Source of the DNA: Stentor roeselii
Lineage: Eukaryota > Ciliophora > Heterotrichea > Heterotrichida > Stentoridae
Assembly (NCBI GenBank): GCA_006503475.1
Contig: RSEH01000097.1
Coordinates: 62,001 to 126,000, forward strand
DNA length: 64,000 nt
Direction: 5' to 3'
A model generated the notes under the pieces. The model worked only from the letters and a program-made list of their open reading frames with translations, had not been told where the DNA came from and made no database searches. Of this stretch, positions 47,579 through 57,848 are shown piece by piece; within the stretch, counting starts at the first letter, position 1, and every line of letters begins with the position of its first letter. The position numbers and the translations under genes were made by a program.

Positions 47579-48082
47579 ATATTTTTAGATAATATTTTTA
47601 AGATATAGAAAAATAACTGTTCGAGTTATTTGAAGGTTTTGAGTAAAACTTGAGTGAAATTTGAAAGTTTGATAGAAAATTGAGCGATTTAATCTAAGCA
47701 AGTTTTTTATAATAATTAAAGATTTAGGTATTTTTCAGAAGGTGATGGAACTGTAAGTGTGATTAGCTTTTGTGTTGATTTATTGTAAATTGATCGTTTT
47801 TAATTAATTAGTTTAGTTTAATCTACATGATAAGGGAGCTAGTATATCTATTCAAAGCATTAAAAATCAAATTAAAGTAACTTTCTCTAGTTAATGTTCA
47901 ATATTCCATAAAATTTTTACAATATTCGATATTTCCCAGGCCATATGATATTATCCTTTCTAAAGAATCACTTAGAATTCACTATTATAAAAAAAATTCA
48001 ATATCAATCAAATCAAACAACCTAAATATCCTAATCAAAAACCATCTCAAACTAAAAATCCAAACCATCTACATTATAAACC
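47579..48082. other. Intergenic region with sharp strand-composition switch
   Basis: 504 bp. 47581-47760 has about 35 G and 8 C; 47976-48084 has no G at all. No gene found. The G-free part is the leader of the kinase gene. Confidence 0.7.
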
Positions 48083-50524
48083 ATGTCTGAAATTTCTATA
48101 ATAGGCAAAATCTTTCAAATAGACAACGAAAAAATTTCAATTGAGTCTGAACTAAGAGTCTCAAACAATTATTGTTTCTACAACGCCAAGAGTTCTAAAA
48201 AATCTAAGTACTTAATTCAATACTTTTCCCCACAACAAAAACCTTTTTATTTACAAGAGCTTCAAGGCTACGAACTAATCTCAGACGCTCCTCACATTAT
48301 AAAAAAAATCTTCCAGTTTTCCACTGAAAGCTTCTCAATGATCGGCTACGACTTACCTAAAAATGTTGAATTTTACGACACCCTGAGCTCTTTATTACAA
48401 AATCCTAAAAATTTATCTTTTTTTCTAAACCAGTTCTTCGATTTTCTCGCCTTTATCCATAATAAAAACTTGATTTACTCTAAAATAACAGAAAAAAGTT
48501 TATTTTTCGATGAATCTTTTAAACTTAAAATCGGAGGATTTTCAGAAGTGACGAAAATAGAGACTCCGTTAAAAATAACATCTGAGGTTTTTGCCCTGAT
48601 GACTGGGCAAAGTCAATCAAGAGTATTAAACAAAATCGCTGTTGATTGTTTAGGCCCATCTGTTGACTTTTTTAATTTCGGAGAGTTTTTAAAGCTAAAT
48701 CTTTTAGGTAAGAAAATTTGCAGGTGTTCCGTGAAATCTCCTTGTGAAACTCGAAAATCACTGAAACTATTGACTGAGATCTTGACGAATCCTAACCCTT
48801 CAATGCGACCTGGGATTGAAACATTGAAATATCTGTTAAATCAGAGATTCTTCTGCCAATTTAGCAAGTTTAATATAAAAAGACCTTCGATTAGTTCAAA
48901 GGAAAAGATAACCCTTCTCCTTAATAAGATGCTGCATCAAAAGCCTTTTCAAATTCCTGAACTTTTAATTAATTTAAAAGAAAATCCGTTCAATTTCGAG
49001 TATTTGAACCAAGTCTTAATCGAGGTCAGAAGTGAAGAGACTGCTTTTCAAGACTTTACGATTTTTATAAAGAAAAACTCGATAAACTACGGTCTTACTT
49101 TTCAGATGTTAATTGTCAACCTCTTTATTTTCAGTCACCTTGAGCCTGAGTTTTTTAAAAGAATCGAAAATTTCCATTATCTTGATGACTCGACCTGTGA
49201 ATACATAAATCGAAACCACTTTTCTTTGAAATTTAAAGAAAGTCCTTTAAAGCTTTTTCACAAGTTTTACCTTCTTTTAAGGCATAAATCTTACATCATC
49301 GAGGATCAACTGAAAGACTCTTCACGAGCGAAAATTCAGAAGTCACGAGAAAGTTACTTTAAAAGAATCTTGGAATTTTTGATGATGGTTTTAAAAGAGC
49401 ATGTCGCTTGCTTGTTTTACTTGGAAGACCTGGTCCTTGTTCTTATCTTTCAAGAGCTTTTCAATCTTACTGCACAACTCGATACCTTCCCAGTCTTCGA
49501 GTCTTCTCCAGGCGTGTTGAAGGACTCGAGAGAAGTTTTTGAAGACTTGTTAAAAAAGTATCAAAAACGAGTTAATTTAAATCTGCTGAAAAACTTTTTG
49601 TTATGGAAAAAGCCTCTGATCTTTCAATGTAGTGAACAGTCAATGGCTTCGTTTCACTTTCTTTCAAGAGTCATCAGTGGAGATTCTCATTCTGTAGATG
49701 TGCAATTGAATGAAGGATCTAATGAAAAGTTATTGGGTAATGGCAGCTTTGGGGCGGTTTTTAAAAGAGAGTATAAAGGAATATCATTAGCGATTAAACA
49801 GTTTTTTGAAATATTGGACCAGCAGGAGAAGTCGTTTTTAAGAGAAGTGAGTCTTTTGTCGCAGTATTTTCATCCAAAAATTATCTTGTTGTATGGAGTT
49901 AATTTTGACTCAGAAGCTACTAAATTGGTTTACCCGCTCATGGAAGGGGGAGATCTACATCATCTTCTTCATATGTCTGATGTTATTTTTAGCTATCATC
50001 AAAACATCAGCATGTGCATTGACTTGGCGGAAGCGGTGCACTACCTTCACTCTCAGAACGTCATCCATCGTGATTTAAAGCCCTTGAACATCCTACTCGA
50101 AAAAAAAATCCTTTCAAATAAAGACCCGATATCCCTAAAACTCGCTGATTTCGGCCTTTCAAGACACGTAAATGCTCAAATGACTGAAAGAGTAGGAACC
50201 GTTCACTGGAACAGTCCTGAAGTGCTAAGCGGTCACGATTATACCATCAAGTCCGACATTTTTTCACTTGGTCTAGTTTTTTGGGAGATCTTTACTCGCG
50301 ATATTCCTTTTTCTGACCTAAACAACGATCAAGATCCGTTTCATAAAAATATCAATGTTGAGATCATTAATGGCAGAATTCCGGATGTGGAGAGAATTGA
50401 ATGTGGTGAAAAAAGTTCTTTAATTCAAGACCTTGTGATTAATTGTTTAAGTTTTAACCCCGAGCATAGACCATCAGCAGAACAAGTGTTGGAGATTTTG
50501 ATGGGAATGATTGAAGATAATTGA
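48083..50524 (+). CDS. Pseudokinase-kinase protein, array member 1 (catalytically intact)
   Basis: 813 aa. N-terminal kinase-like domain (about 1-270) lacks HRD (IYSKITEKSLF) and DFG (IGGFSEV), so it is a pseudokinase. A helical middle (about 275-530) follows. The C-terminal kinase (about 548-810) has glycine loop GNGSFGAVF (about 553), AIK lysine (about 571), HRDLKPLN (about 661), ADFGLSR (D689), WNSPEVL and a final Arg in HRPS. Closest by eye to TKL/MLK-like kinases. The two-kinase layout is like JAK, where the first domain regulates the second. Two homologous genes follow in tandem (80 and 155 bp spacers). Its leader has no G for 109 nt. Confidence 0.85.
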   Translation: MSEISIIGKIFQIDNEKISIESELRVSNNYCFYNAKSSKKSKYLIQYFSPQQKPFYLQELQGYELISDAPHIIKKIFQFSTESFSMIGYDLPKNVEFYDTLSSLLQNPKNLSFFLNQFFDFLAFIHNKNLIYSKITEKSLFFDESFKLKIGGFSEVTKIETPLKITSEVFALMTGQSQSRVLNKIAVDCLGPSVDFFNFGEFLKLNLLGKKICRCSVKSPCETRKSLKLLTEILTNPNPSMRPGIETLKYLLNQRFFCQFSKFNIKRPSISSKEKITLLLNKMLHQKPFQIPELLINLKENPFNFEYLNQVLIEVRSEETAFQDFTIFIKKNSINYGLTFQMLIVNLFIFSHLEPEFFKRIENFHYLDDSTCEYINRNHFSLKFKESPLKLFHKFYLLLRHKSYIIEDQLKDSSRAKIQKSRESYFKRILEFLMMVLKEHVACLFYLEDLVLVLIFQELFNLTAQLDTFPVFESSPGVLKDSREVFEDLLKKYQKRVNLNLLKNFLLWKKPLIFQCSEQSMASFHFLSRVISGDSHSVDVQLNEGSNEKLLGNGSFGAVFKREYKGISLAIKQFFEILDQQEKSFLREVSLLSQYFHPKIILLYGVNFDSEATKLVYPLMEGGDLHHLLHMSDVIFSYHQNISMCIDLAEAVHYLHSQNVIHRDLKPLNILLEKKILSNKDPISLKLADFGLSRHVNAQMTERVGTVHWNSPEVLSGHDYTIKSDIFSLGLVFWEIFTRDIPFSDLNNDQDPFHKNINVEIINGRIPDVERIECGEKSSLIQDLVINCLSFNPEHRPSAEQVLEILMGMIEDN

Positions 50525-50604
50525 TTATTTTTTATTCAAATAACTTTAAAGTGAATATTTCTTCTGAATTTCAAATAAAAACAATTCAATAATAAAGTTA
50601 GAGA

Positions 50605-52992
50605 ATGTCTACATTTGAAAATATAGTGATCACAGATACTGACACTATCAAAATTAAAGGCCCTATCAGTGTATCAGGCCCAAGTGCTTATTTCAAAGCT
50701 TTAAACTCAAAAAAAAAACCAGTCTTAGTACGTCGGATCTCACCTGAATCAATTCATTTATACGAAAAAGAAGTGGAAGGGTATGGTTTAGTCAAATCTC
50801 ATCAAAACTGCTTAAAAATGATGACTCATTTAATTTTAAACTCTTTTGGAATCATCATCTACGAATACCCTGAAAACCTTGACATGAATTCTTCTTTCGG
50901 TCATTTAATTAAAGAACCTAAAATTTTTATCGATTTTCTGAAACAATTGACAAGTATTTTAAATTTTCTTCATAGTTTAAAACATCGTTATAACCATATC
51001 GACAAGTCTCATCTTTTCTTTGATAAAAAACATCAGCTGAAACTTGCAGGATTTTCTGGAATGCAGAAGGTTCAGAGTTTAGGAATTTTGAATGATGAGA
51101 ATTTTAGAATAGTGACTGGTTGCTCAGAAATAATGAAAAATGAACAGAATGATTGTTTGGGAACTTCTTTTGACTATTTAATACTTGGAGAGTTTTTAAA
51201 AAAAGATAAAGAAATTTTAGCAAATTGTTTCAGATCTAAAGGTAAAAACTTGAGTAAAACAAAAGAATTTATAAATAGTGTGATTTTTGCTTTGTGTCAT
51301 AAAAATATGACACTTAGATCTAATTATGAAGACCTGATGTTTATGCTTAATGTCGACATTAGCTGTAAGGAAGCAAGTTTTTTATCTAAACAAGTTGCAT
51401 CAAGTTTTCCTGTTTATCAAGTAAAGGCTTTACTTGAGCAGTTGTTGCTCGACAATGATGAAAGCTTCGACATTTGCTACTTGAATAAAATCGTCTTTTT
51501 ACTTCGAGTTGATATAAATGGCTTCAAAGTTTTTGTTGATTTTTTCTTAGAACACCCTGCGCCTCAGAATTATGGACTTACAATAAAACTGCTTATTATT
51601 AACTTTTATATTTTGGTTAACTTTAAATTTGATCAACTCAGACAAATTCATGATTTTTCGTTTGTGGAAAATTGCATCTGTGAATGGTTTAGCATCAGTA
51701 AAATTCAGGTTGAGACTAATGTGACTTTGATTCGACTGCTTGAGGTTCTTAAAAATTTAATAATTCAAAAGATTATACTTAATGAAGAAAAATCTCTCAA
51801 TTCTTTAAGGGAAACTTTTAGATTTTCACCTTTTATTAGTTATTTGAAGAGAATCAACGAATTTTTGAAAGTTTTGTTTGAAGAATATAATGAAAGTTTG
51901 TTTCATTTAAAAGATTTGACTTTAATAATTGTTTTGCAAGAACTTTATGATTTGTTGAACGTCATAGAAGAGTATCGAATGTTGGAAACTCCATCAGAAG
52001 AAACAGAAGCTTTAACTTCGAGCATCAGTTCATCATTAAATCAATACAAAATTTCAATCAACTTAAACATAATAAAAAATATTCCAATATCAAGATATCC
52101 TTTAATTTTCAAGCAATTTCCTACAAAAATAGCTTCCTTTCAGCTTCAATCAAACTTCATAAGCTGTCGATCTGATTCATTTTTTGAGATTCCTATAAAG
52201 CAACTTCCATTTGAAAATGTATTTGATATGGGAGGCTCATGCTTTATGTATAAAGATGTTTACGAAGGCAAACCAATTGCAATTAAAGAACTTAACTTGG
52301 ACAAGGGCAATGAAATTAAAACATTTTCAAGAGAATTCAACATTCTAACTCAGTGTTTCCACCCAAACATAATCCAGCTAATCGGGACCAACACTCAGTC
52401 CAGATCCTTTAACCTGATCTACCCTTACATGGAAGGAGGAAACCTTCACATACTTCTCCACAAGTTACAAATCCACCTGAATTCCAATCAAAAACTCTCA
52501 ATTTGCATCGATATCTGCGAAGCGATGAACTATTTACACAAAAAAAATATTATTCATCGTGATTTAAAAGCTCTAAACATTTTAGTAGAGTTTAAATTAA
52601 GTTCACTTAAAGACCCGATTTCATTAAAACTTTCTGACTTCGGAGATTCAAGGCGTTTAGCGAATGACATGACGAACTTAGTAGGAACTATGAACTGGTG
52701 CAGTCCTGAATTACTTGCAGGCGAAAAATATGACTTTAAGACTGATGTTTATTCTTTTGGAGTCGTTGTTTGGGAAACTTTTACTCGTCAAATTCCTTTC
52801 GGAGAAATTGAAAGATCTTATGAAGTAAAGGAAAAGATTTTAAATGGGTTTCGACCTAACGTCCAGGAGATCGATGATGAAATGTTTGATGGAGAGATTA
52901 AAGTTATTGTTTCTCAGTGCTTTGAACAGGATCCGAAAAGAAGACCTGATTTTCAGAATATTTTAAGAAGGTTAAGGGCACTGGTTAGGTAG
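50605..52992 (+). CDS. Pseudokinase-kinase protein, array member 2 (altered glycine loop)
   Basis: 795 aa, same layout as its neighbours. The first domain has lost HRD (HRYNHIDKSHLF) and DFG (LAGFSGM). The middle shares SFDICYLNKIVFLLRVD and NYGLTIKLLIINFYIL with member 1. The second kinase keeps AIK (K561), IIHRDLKALN (H651) and SDFGDS (D678), GTMNWCSPELL, and YSFGVVVWE, but the glycine loop is changed to DMGGSCFMYK and DFG is followed by Asp. It may be active with altered nucleotide handling. Ends in TAG. Confidence 0.82.
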   Translation: MSTFENIVITDTDTIKIKGPISVSGPSAYFKALNSKKKPVLVRRISPESIHLYEKEVEGYGLVKSHQNCLKMMTHLILNSFGIIIYEYPENLDMNSSFGHLIKEPKIFIDFLKQLTSILNFLHSLKHRYNHIDKSHLFFDKKHQLKLAGFSGMQKVQSLGILNDENFRIVTGCSEIMKNEQNDCLGTSFDYLILGEFLKKDKEILANCFRSKGKNLSKTKEFINSVIFALCHKNMTLRSNYEDLMFMLNVDISCKEASFLSKQVASSFPVYQVKALLEQLLLDNDESFDICYLNKIVFLLRVDINGFKVFVDFFLEHPAPQNYGLTIKLLIINFYILVNFKFDQLRQIHDFSFVENCICEWFSISKIQVETNVTLIRLLEVLKNLIIQKIILNEEKSLNSLRETFRFSPFISYLKRINEFLKVLFEEYNESLFHLKDLTLIIVLQELYDLLNVIEEYRMLETPSEETEALTSSISSSLNQYKISINLNIIKNIPISRYPLIFKQFPTKIASFQLQSNFISCRSDSFFEIPIKQLPFENVFDMGGSCFMYKDVYEGKPIAIKELNLDKGNEIKTFSREFNILTQCFHPNIIQLIGTNTQSRSFNLIYPYMEGGNLHILLHKLQIHLNSNQKLSICIDICEAMNYLHKKNIIHRDLKALNILVEFKLSSLKDPISLKLSDFGDSRRLANDMTNLVGTMNWCSPELLAGEKYDFKTDVYSFGVVVWETFTRQIPFGEIERSYEVKEKILNGFRPNVQEIDDEMFDGEIKVIVSQCFEQDPKRRPDFQNILRRLRALVR

Positions 52993-53147
52993 TAATAAGG
53001 ATTATTGATTGAAGTTTAGTGTGGGTTATTGCGAAATATTTAAAAGACATTCAGATGAATAAGGCTTCAAGATCTTGAAATTGAAGAAACCATCATGATT
53101 AGTTTAATACCCTTGAATAATGTAGAACATCAATGTAATTAATTAAA

Positions 53148-55454
53148 ATGCAATATCTTCATAAGAGTTTCTTACTTCAAATATCAGACTTTTCTGTGAC
53201 AATCACCAACATCTTAGACATCCCGTCAAATTTCGAGTACTACCAAGGCAAAACAAATACAAATCTCGAAGTTCTAGTAAAACTATTCCCCACCTGTCAC
53301 AAAGAAAGCTACGAAAAAGAAAAATACTTCCTTCTAAGCTTACGTCAAGACCTTCCTATTCCCAAAGCATTATCCTTTAAAAGCTACGAAAATTTCTCAA
53401 TAATAATTTTTGAATACCAGGAAAATTTCTCCTTAATTCTAAAAAAAAATCTAAACCAAGACCTTTCCAAACTACTTCTAAATCTCTCAGTCCTCTTAAT
53501 GTCCTTTCACAAGCTAGGGCTAGTCCACTGCAACATCTCTTCAGAATCAATCTTTTTAAGTAAAAACTCCGACCTGACCCTTGGAAACCTTTCAAACTAC
53601 TTCGAAGAATCCGATCCTAATCTCCTTTCAGCGAATCTTTCAATGCTAGAATCATTTCTTCCTCCAGAATTCACTGATTTCAACTTAAACCCTTGTGCTG
53701 ACAGTGGAATCGACATCTGGATGACAGGAATTCTTTTATTTCAAATCATGTTTCCCTTGAACTCCTCATATTTCTTTAAAACTAACTTGAAAGGTGAAGT
53801 TGACATGCGAGATTTTAGAATTTCTCAAGATTTTTTAGTTATTTTTAAGAAAATCTTGAATTGGCATCCTTTGACTCGCGCTTCAAGTTTCGAGGTTTTC
53901 GTATTTTTGATGGATTTTTTTCCTCATTTGTGGAAAGGAAAGAAGGAAATGTTGAAGAACTGGAAATTTCAAAGTTTACTCGGCGGTGACTTGAAACAAT
54001 GGCTTCAACAGTTGTTTTTGAATGATGAGTACTTTGAAATGCAGGTTTATTTAAACAAAGTAGCTTTTTACATCAATAAAAATAAACAAAAGTTCTTAAA
54101 AGTCTTGAAAATGCTTGAAAAATTACTTGAAAAAAATGATTTTCGCTCTTCGGTTAAGTTTTTAATGATTATTTTGCAGATTTTTTTAAAGTTTCCAGAA
54201 GAAATGATGGATTATTCGATTTCTGAAGATTTTTTTTTGTTTTGGCATTCGAATCAATGTCAGCAGCAACAACGGAAAAATATGGAAGTGGTTCAGTTGA
54301 TTTTTCAAATGATTGACCGAAAAAGACAGGAGATTTTGATGAGTAAAGCAAGTAAAAATTCAAATAATCACTATGAGGCTTTAAACAGTTTACAAAGAAG
54401 AACAGTTTCAGTTATCGAGAGCCTGATGAGCGATTTGAGGACTTTCAAGGTGTTAAAGTCAAGTTTATTCATAGTTACTTTAGAACAAATGGCAATCGTG
54501 ATTAAACAGCTGGAAAACTTCAACAACTTGGAACAAGTAAAAGAATATTCACAGCAATACTTAAAATTTTTACAAATTTACCAGTTTCACGTCTCAATCC
54601 ACTTCTTTCCTAAAAGAAACAAACCCAAGTCCTTCCTTTCAGACCCATTCCCAGAGAATAAATACCTTCTTCCTTCAGATATCACTGGAACAGGAGACTT
54701 TTCAGAAGAACCTCAAAATTCAACTCTAGGAATTTTTAACTCAACTCTCGTATTCATCAACACCCTCAACCTAAACTTCCAAGACAAGACTTTAATCAAG
54801 TGTCTTCTTCTCCAAAGCAAGGTTTCACATCCAAACCTTCTGAAATTTCAAGGCTTGTACTTAAAAAACGAAATATTTCTAGTCTATGAGAACTGTGAAG
54901 GTGGAAATTTGTATAAACTTCTTCATTCTTCTAGAATTTTTCTATCAAATCGAAAAAAAATGCAGATTCTTATCAAAATCGCTAGAGGTCTAAAAGAACT
55001 TCATTTAATGAACTTGGTATATCTCGGACTTTCTTCTTTTTCAGTACTTTTTCCAGATTTTCCTGAGGAAAAAGATGAGAAATTTGAGGTGAAACTAGCA
55101 GGACTTCATAAAATTTCTAGTTTTTCCTTGTTTAACGAAGAAAAAATGAAAAAGTACCTTCCTTGGCTGCCTCCTGAATTTGTGAATGGACAAGAAGTAG
55201 AGTTCAGGTCAGATTCTTATTCTTTTGGAGTCGTACTCTGGGAACTTTTCACTGGAAAGAAGCCTTTTGAAGATGTTGACCTTTCTAACTTATTCGATGT
55301 GGGACGAAAAGCTTTTCCACTAGACCCTTCACTGATAGAGGTCGACGTCGCTCGTTTCTTATTCGAAAGATGTCTCCAGGAGCAGGTATCAGAAAGGCCT
55401 TCATCAGAAGAAATTTTAAAAGCTCTTGAAGTAAATCAAATTGGATTCTTTTAA
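53148..55454 (+). CDS. Double pseudokinase, array member 3
   Basis: 768 aa. First domain: HRD replaced by HCN (LVHCNISSESIFL), DFG by LGNLSN, while PPEF and DIWMTGILLF retain the fold. Middle shares VYLNKVAFYINKNKQKF with the other two. Second domain has no glycine loop, no AIK lysine (LIKCLLLQ), HRD replaced by YLGLSSFSVLF and DFG by LAGLHK, yet keeps LVYENCEGGNLYKLL, WLPPEF and SYSFGVVLWELFTGKKPF. Both catalytic centres are dead, but the frame is intact and fold residues are conserved. Probably a scaffold or regulator of the other two. It lies 71 bp before HIRA. Confidence 0.82.
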   Translation: MQYLHKSFLLQISDFSVTITNILDIPSNFEYYQGKTNTNLEVLVKLFPTCHKESYEKEKYFLLSLRQDLPIPKALSFKSYENFSIIIFEYQENFSLILKKNLNQDLSKLLLNLSVLLMSFHKLGLVHCNISSESIFLSKNSDLTLGNLSNYFEESDPNLLSANLSMLESFLPPEFTDFNLNPCADSGIDIWMTGILLFQIMFPLNSSYFFKTNLKGEVDMRDFRISQDFLVIFKKILNWHPLTRASSFEVFVFLMDFFPHLWKGKKEMLKNWKFQSLLGGDLKQWLQQLFLNDEYFEMQVYLNKVAFYINKNKQKFLKVLKMLEKLLEKNDFRSSVKFLMIILQIFLKFPEEMMDYSISEDFFLFWHSNQCQQQQRKNMEVVQLIFQMIDRKRQEILMSKASKNSNNHYEALNSLQRRTVSVIESLMSDLRTFKVLKSSLFIVTLEQMAIVIKQLENFNNLEQVKEYSQQYLKFLQIYQFHVSIHFFPKRNKPKSFLSDPFPENKYLLPSDITGTGDFSEEPQNSTLGIFNSTLVFINTLNLNFQDKTLIKCLLLQSKVSHPNLLKFQGLYLKNEIFLVYENCEGGNLYKLLHSSRIFLSNRKKMQILIKIARGLKELHLMNLVYLGLSSFSVLFPDFPEEKDEKFEVKLAGLHKISSFSLFNEEKMKKYLPWLPPEFVNGQEVEFRSDSYSFGVVLWELFTGKKPFEDVDLSNLFDVGRKAFPLDPSLIEVDVARFLFERCLQEQVSERPSSEEILKALEVNQIGFF

Positions 55455-55525
55455 TCTGACCATAAACCCTAACCTCCAAATTCAAATTAATTTATTATCC
55501 TCTCATAATTCTCATAATTCTTATA

Positions 55526-57805
55526 ATGTGGATCGAAAAACCATCTTGGATTTATCACGGTTCTACTCATCGAGCTCCTATTCTCTCAATAGACGTGCAG
55601 CCTTTAATGGAAAGATTTGTGACGAGTTCAATGGACTCCACCATCCGAGTCTGGAGTTTTGAAGGAATTCATGACCCTGAAGCGAAAGACTTGAAACTTG
55701 CGGAACTTACTCAGCATTGTGGTCCTGTTAACTGCGTTAGATGGAATCCGAACACTCGGACTTTCGCTTCTGGCTCTGATGATAAGTTTGTGATTATTTG
55801 GGAATTGAAGGAATGCGGACTTTCTGATAATATTGAAGAGTGGAAAGCTTGTCTTACTATGGCTGGACATAATAGTGATGTGAAGGACTTGAGTTGGAAT
55901 AAAACTGGAAAATATTTGGCTTCTGCTAGTGTTGATAATACTATTATTGTTTGGAATGTTGAAGGAAGACAACATTATCCTTTTAAAACGTTGGCGGGAC
56001 ATGAGAGTTTTGTGACTTCTGTCACTTTTGACCCTTATGATAAGTACTTGGTCTCGCTGGGTGAAGATAAGAGACTTATTGTTTGGAGTACTGTGGATTG
56101 GCAGGTAAAGAAAACCCTAACGCCACCTCTATCTCATTCAACAACGCAAGTTTTAAAGCGGATATGTATAACCCCAGACGCTCGAAACCTGATCCTACCA
56201 GGTCCAAAGCAATCGAACTATCGGTTCATGGCGAACGTAATCGGTCTGACAGAAATGGAGACAGAAAAGTATCTTACCGGCCACCTGCAGCCAGTGTCAG
56301 TGATTTCAGCGAGTCCAGTGCTGTACAAGTCCGGAGTCGACAAAGAATTAACCTGGGCAATAGCCTTAGGCGGTTACGACTCAGCAATCTCCATCTGGAA
56401 AGGTAACGACGTGAAGCCAATCGCCATCCGAGACCTATTCTCCTGCGCAGTGACCGACCTTGCCTGGTCAAGCGACGGTAAATTCCTCTTATCCTCCTCA
56501 AACGACAGTACAGTTTCAGTGATATACTTATCAAACGAATTAGGAGAAGTAGCAAGTTCAACCGAGATGCACAGTTTTATGTTCACTTTATACTCAGAAG
56601 TGCCTCACGAGCCTGAAATTCAACACAACGTAAGAAAAACGATTCTTAAAAAGGTAGAGCCTCAGCCGATGAACGAGCAAAAAGAAGTCAGACTTCAAAA
56701 TGGAAAAAGAAGAATTCAGCCCGTCATGCTTGGAACACCTTCACAAGCCTCTCCCGCAACAAATTTCGTGCAGTTCAAACAACCTGCATCTCAGAACCTG
56801 GTCATCATGTCCTCTCCTAACGCCCCTGGCCTGCCACCTGCAGAGATGTCGAGTTTAGGACTGAAGTTCAAGTTTTCTAAAACAATTTGCAATAAAGAAG
56901 CGAATGATTATACTGAAAACCAGGTGCCTTTGAACTTGTTACATGTTTCTTCACTTATCAAGGCAAGTGGAGATATTGTAGTTGATGTGAAAAGTAGTGA
57001 CTTTGAATGGATTAGGACTGTTATTATTTTAAGGAAGGGGAATAAACAGCTATGGACTTCTTATTTGCCGAATACTGCTTGTTTAATTGCAGGGTCTGAG
57101 TACTTTGCAGCGGTTTATACTGAAGAAGCTTATTTGTACTGTTACTCAATCACTGGCTTGCTTATTCTTCCTGAACTCAAAGTTGAACATGTGAAGATCA
57201 TGGAAGGCTCAGGTCATTTTTTAGCTCTTGTTTGCAAAGACCTTTCAAATATCAACCGCATCATTTTATATGACTTAGAAGTCAAAAAAGAAGTCATTCG
57301 AAGTGAGTTAGAAAATGTTGAAATCAAAACACTTTTAACTGACATAAAAGGAAGTTTAAAAATCGAAAGTAAAAATGGAGAATTTTTCACTTTTGACGTC
57401 GCAATGCAAAGTTGGATTCGACTAAAAAACTCAGGACTTGAGTACTTCAAGTGTGAAGGATGGAATCCTAGTCTTTTGACTACGGCTTCTGCGGGACTTG
57501 ACTTTGAGACTTTTAACAGTCTCGAGATTGCGAAGGTCGAAATGCAGATTTTGAGACTGGAGTACTTCGGATATCAGGATGAATTTGTTTATACTGTAAA
57601 AAAATACGCGAATATGCTTGTCTGTGCTCGTGAAACAATCAAGATTTTCGGCTTGTTGCATAAGTTGAAGAATTTAGCAGAGTCTAAAGGAGACAACAAG
57701 GAGCCCTTTGAAGTACTTTTTGAAGACGTGAAAAGAATCGTTGATCGAAAAGAACTAAAAGAAAACGTTTTTCATGGAAAAAATGAAGAAATTCAAGGGA
57801 ATTAA
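55526..57805 (+). CDS. HIRA: Histone chaperone HIRA
   Basis: 759 aa. N-terminal WD40 propeller (about 1-340): KPSWIYHG and ILSIDVQP open as in HIRA/Hir1, with GH-WD repeats such as LAGHESFVTSVTFDPYDKYL and DNTIIVWNVEG. The B-domain-like region (about 400-470) follows: basic, with GKRRIQPVMLG, matching the ASF1-binding motif region of HIRA (RRI-P). The C-terminal HIRA/TUP1-like region is about 480-745. HIRA deposits histone H3.3 independently of replication. The length is shorter than animal HIRA but domain order is complete. Base composition flips sharply near 56100 inside the propeller. Confidence 0.92.
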   Translation: MWIEKPSWIYHGSTHRAPILSIDVQPLMERFVTSSMDSTIRVWSFEGIHDPEAKDLKLAELTQHCGPVNCVRWNPNTRTFASGSDDKFVIIWELKECGLSDNIEEWKACLTMAGHNSDVKDLSWNKTGKYLASASVDNTIIVWNVEGRQHYPFKTLAGHESFVTSVTFDPYDKYLVSLGEDKRLIVWSTVDWQVKKTLTPPLSHSTTQVLKRICITPDARNLILPGPKQSNYRFMANVIGLTEMETEKYLTGHLQPVSVISASPVLYKSGVDKELTWAIALGGYDSAISIWKGNDVKPIAIRDLFSCAVTDLAWSSDGKFLLSSSNDSTVSVIYLSNELGEVASSTEMHSFMFTLYSEVPHEPEIQHNVRKTILKKVEPQPMNEQKEVRLQNGKRRIQPVMLGTPSQASPATNFVQFKQPASQNLVIMSSPNAPGLPPAEMSSLGLKFKFSKTICNKEANDYTENQVPLNLLHVSSLIKASGDIVVDVKSSDFEWIRTVIILRKGNKQLWTSYLPNTACLIAGSEYFAAVYTEEAYLYCYSITGLLILPELKVEHVKIMEGSGHFLALVCKDLSNINRIILYDLEVKKEVIRSELENVEIKTLLTDIKGSLKIESKNGEFFTFDVAMQSWIRLKNSGLEYFKCEGWNPSLLTTASAGLDFETFNSLEIAKVEMQILRLEYFGYQDEFVYTVKKYANMLVCARETIKIFGLLHKLKNLAESKGDNKEPFEVLFEDVKRIVDRKELKENVFHGKNEEIQGN

Positions 57806-57848
57806 AAAGACCTGTTATCTAAAGTTAGTATCTTAACGACCTCTTAAC

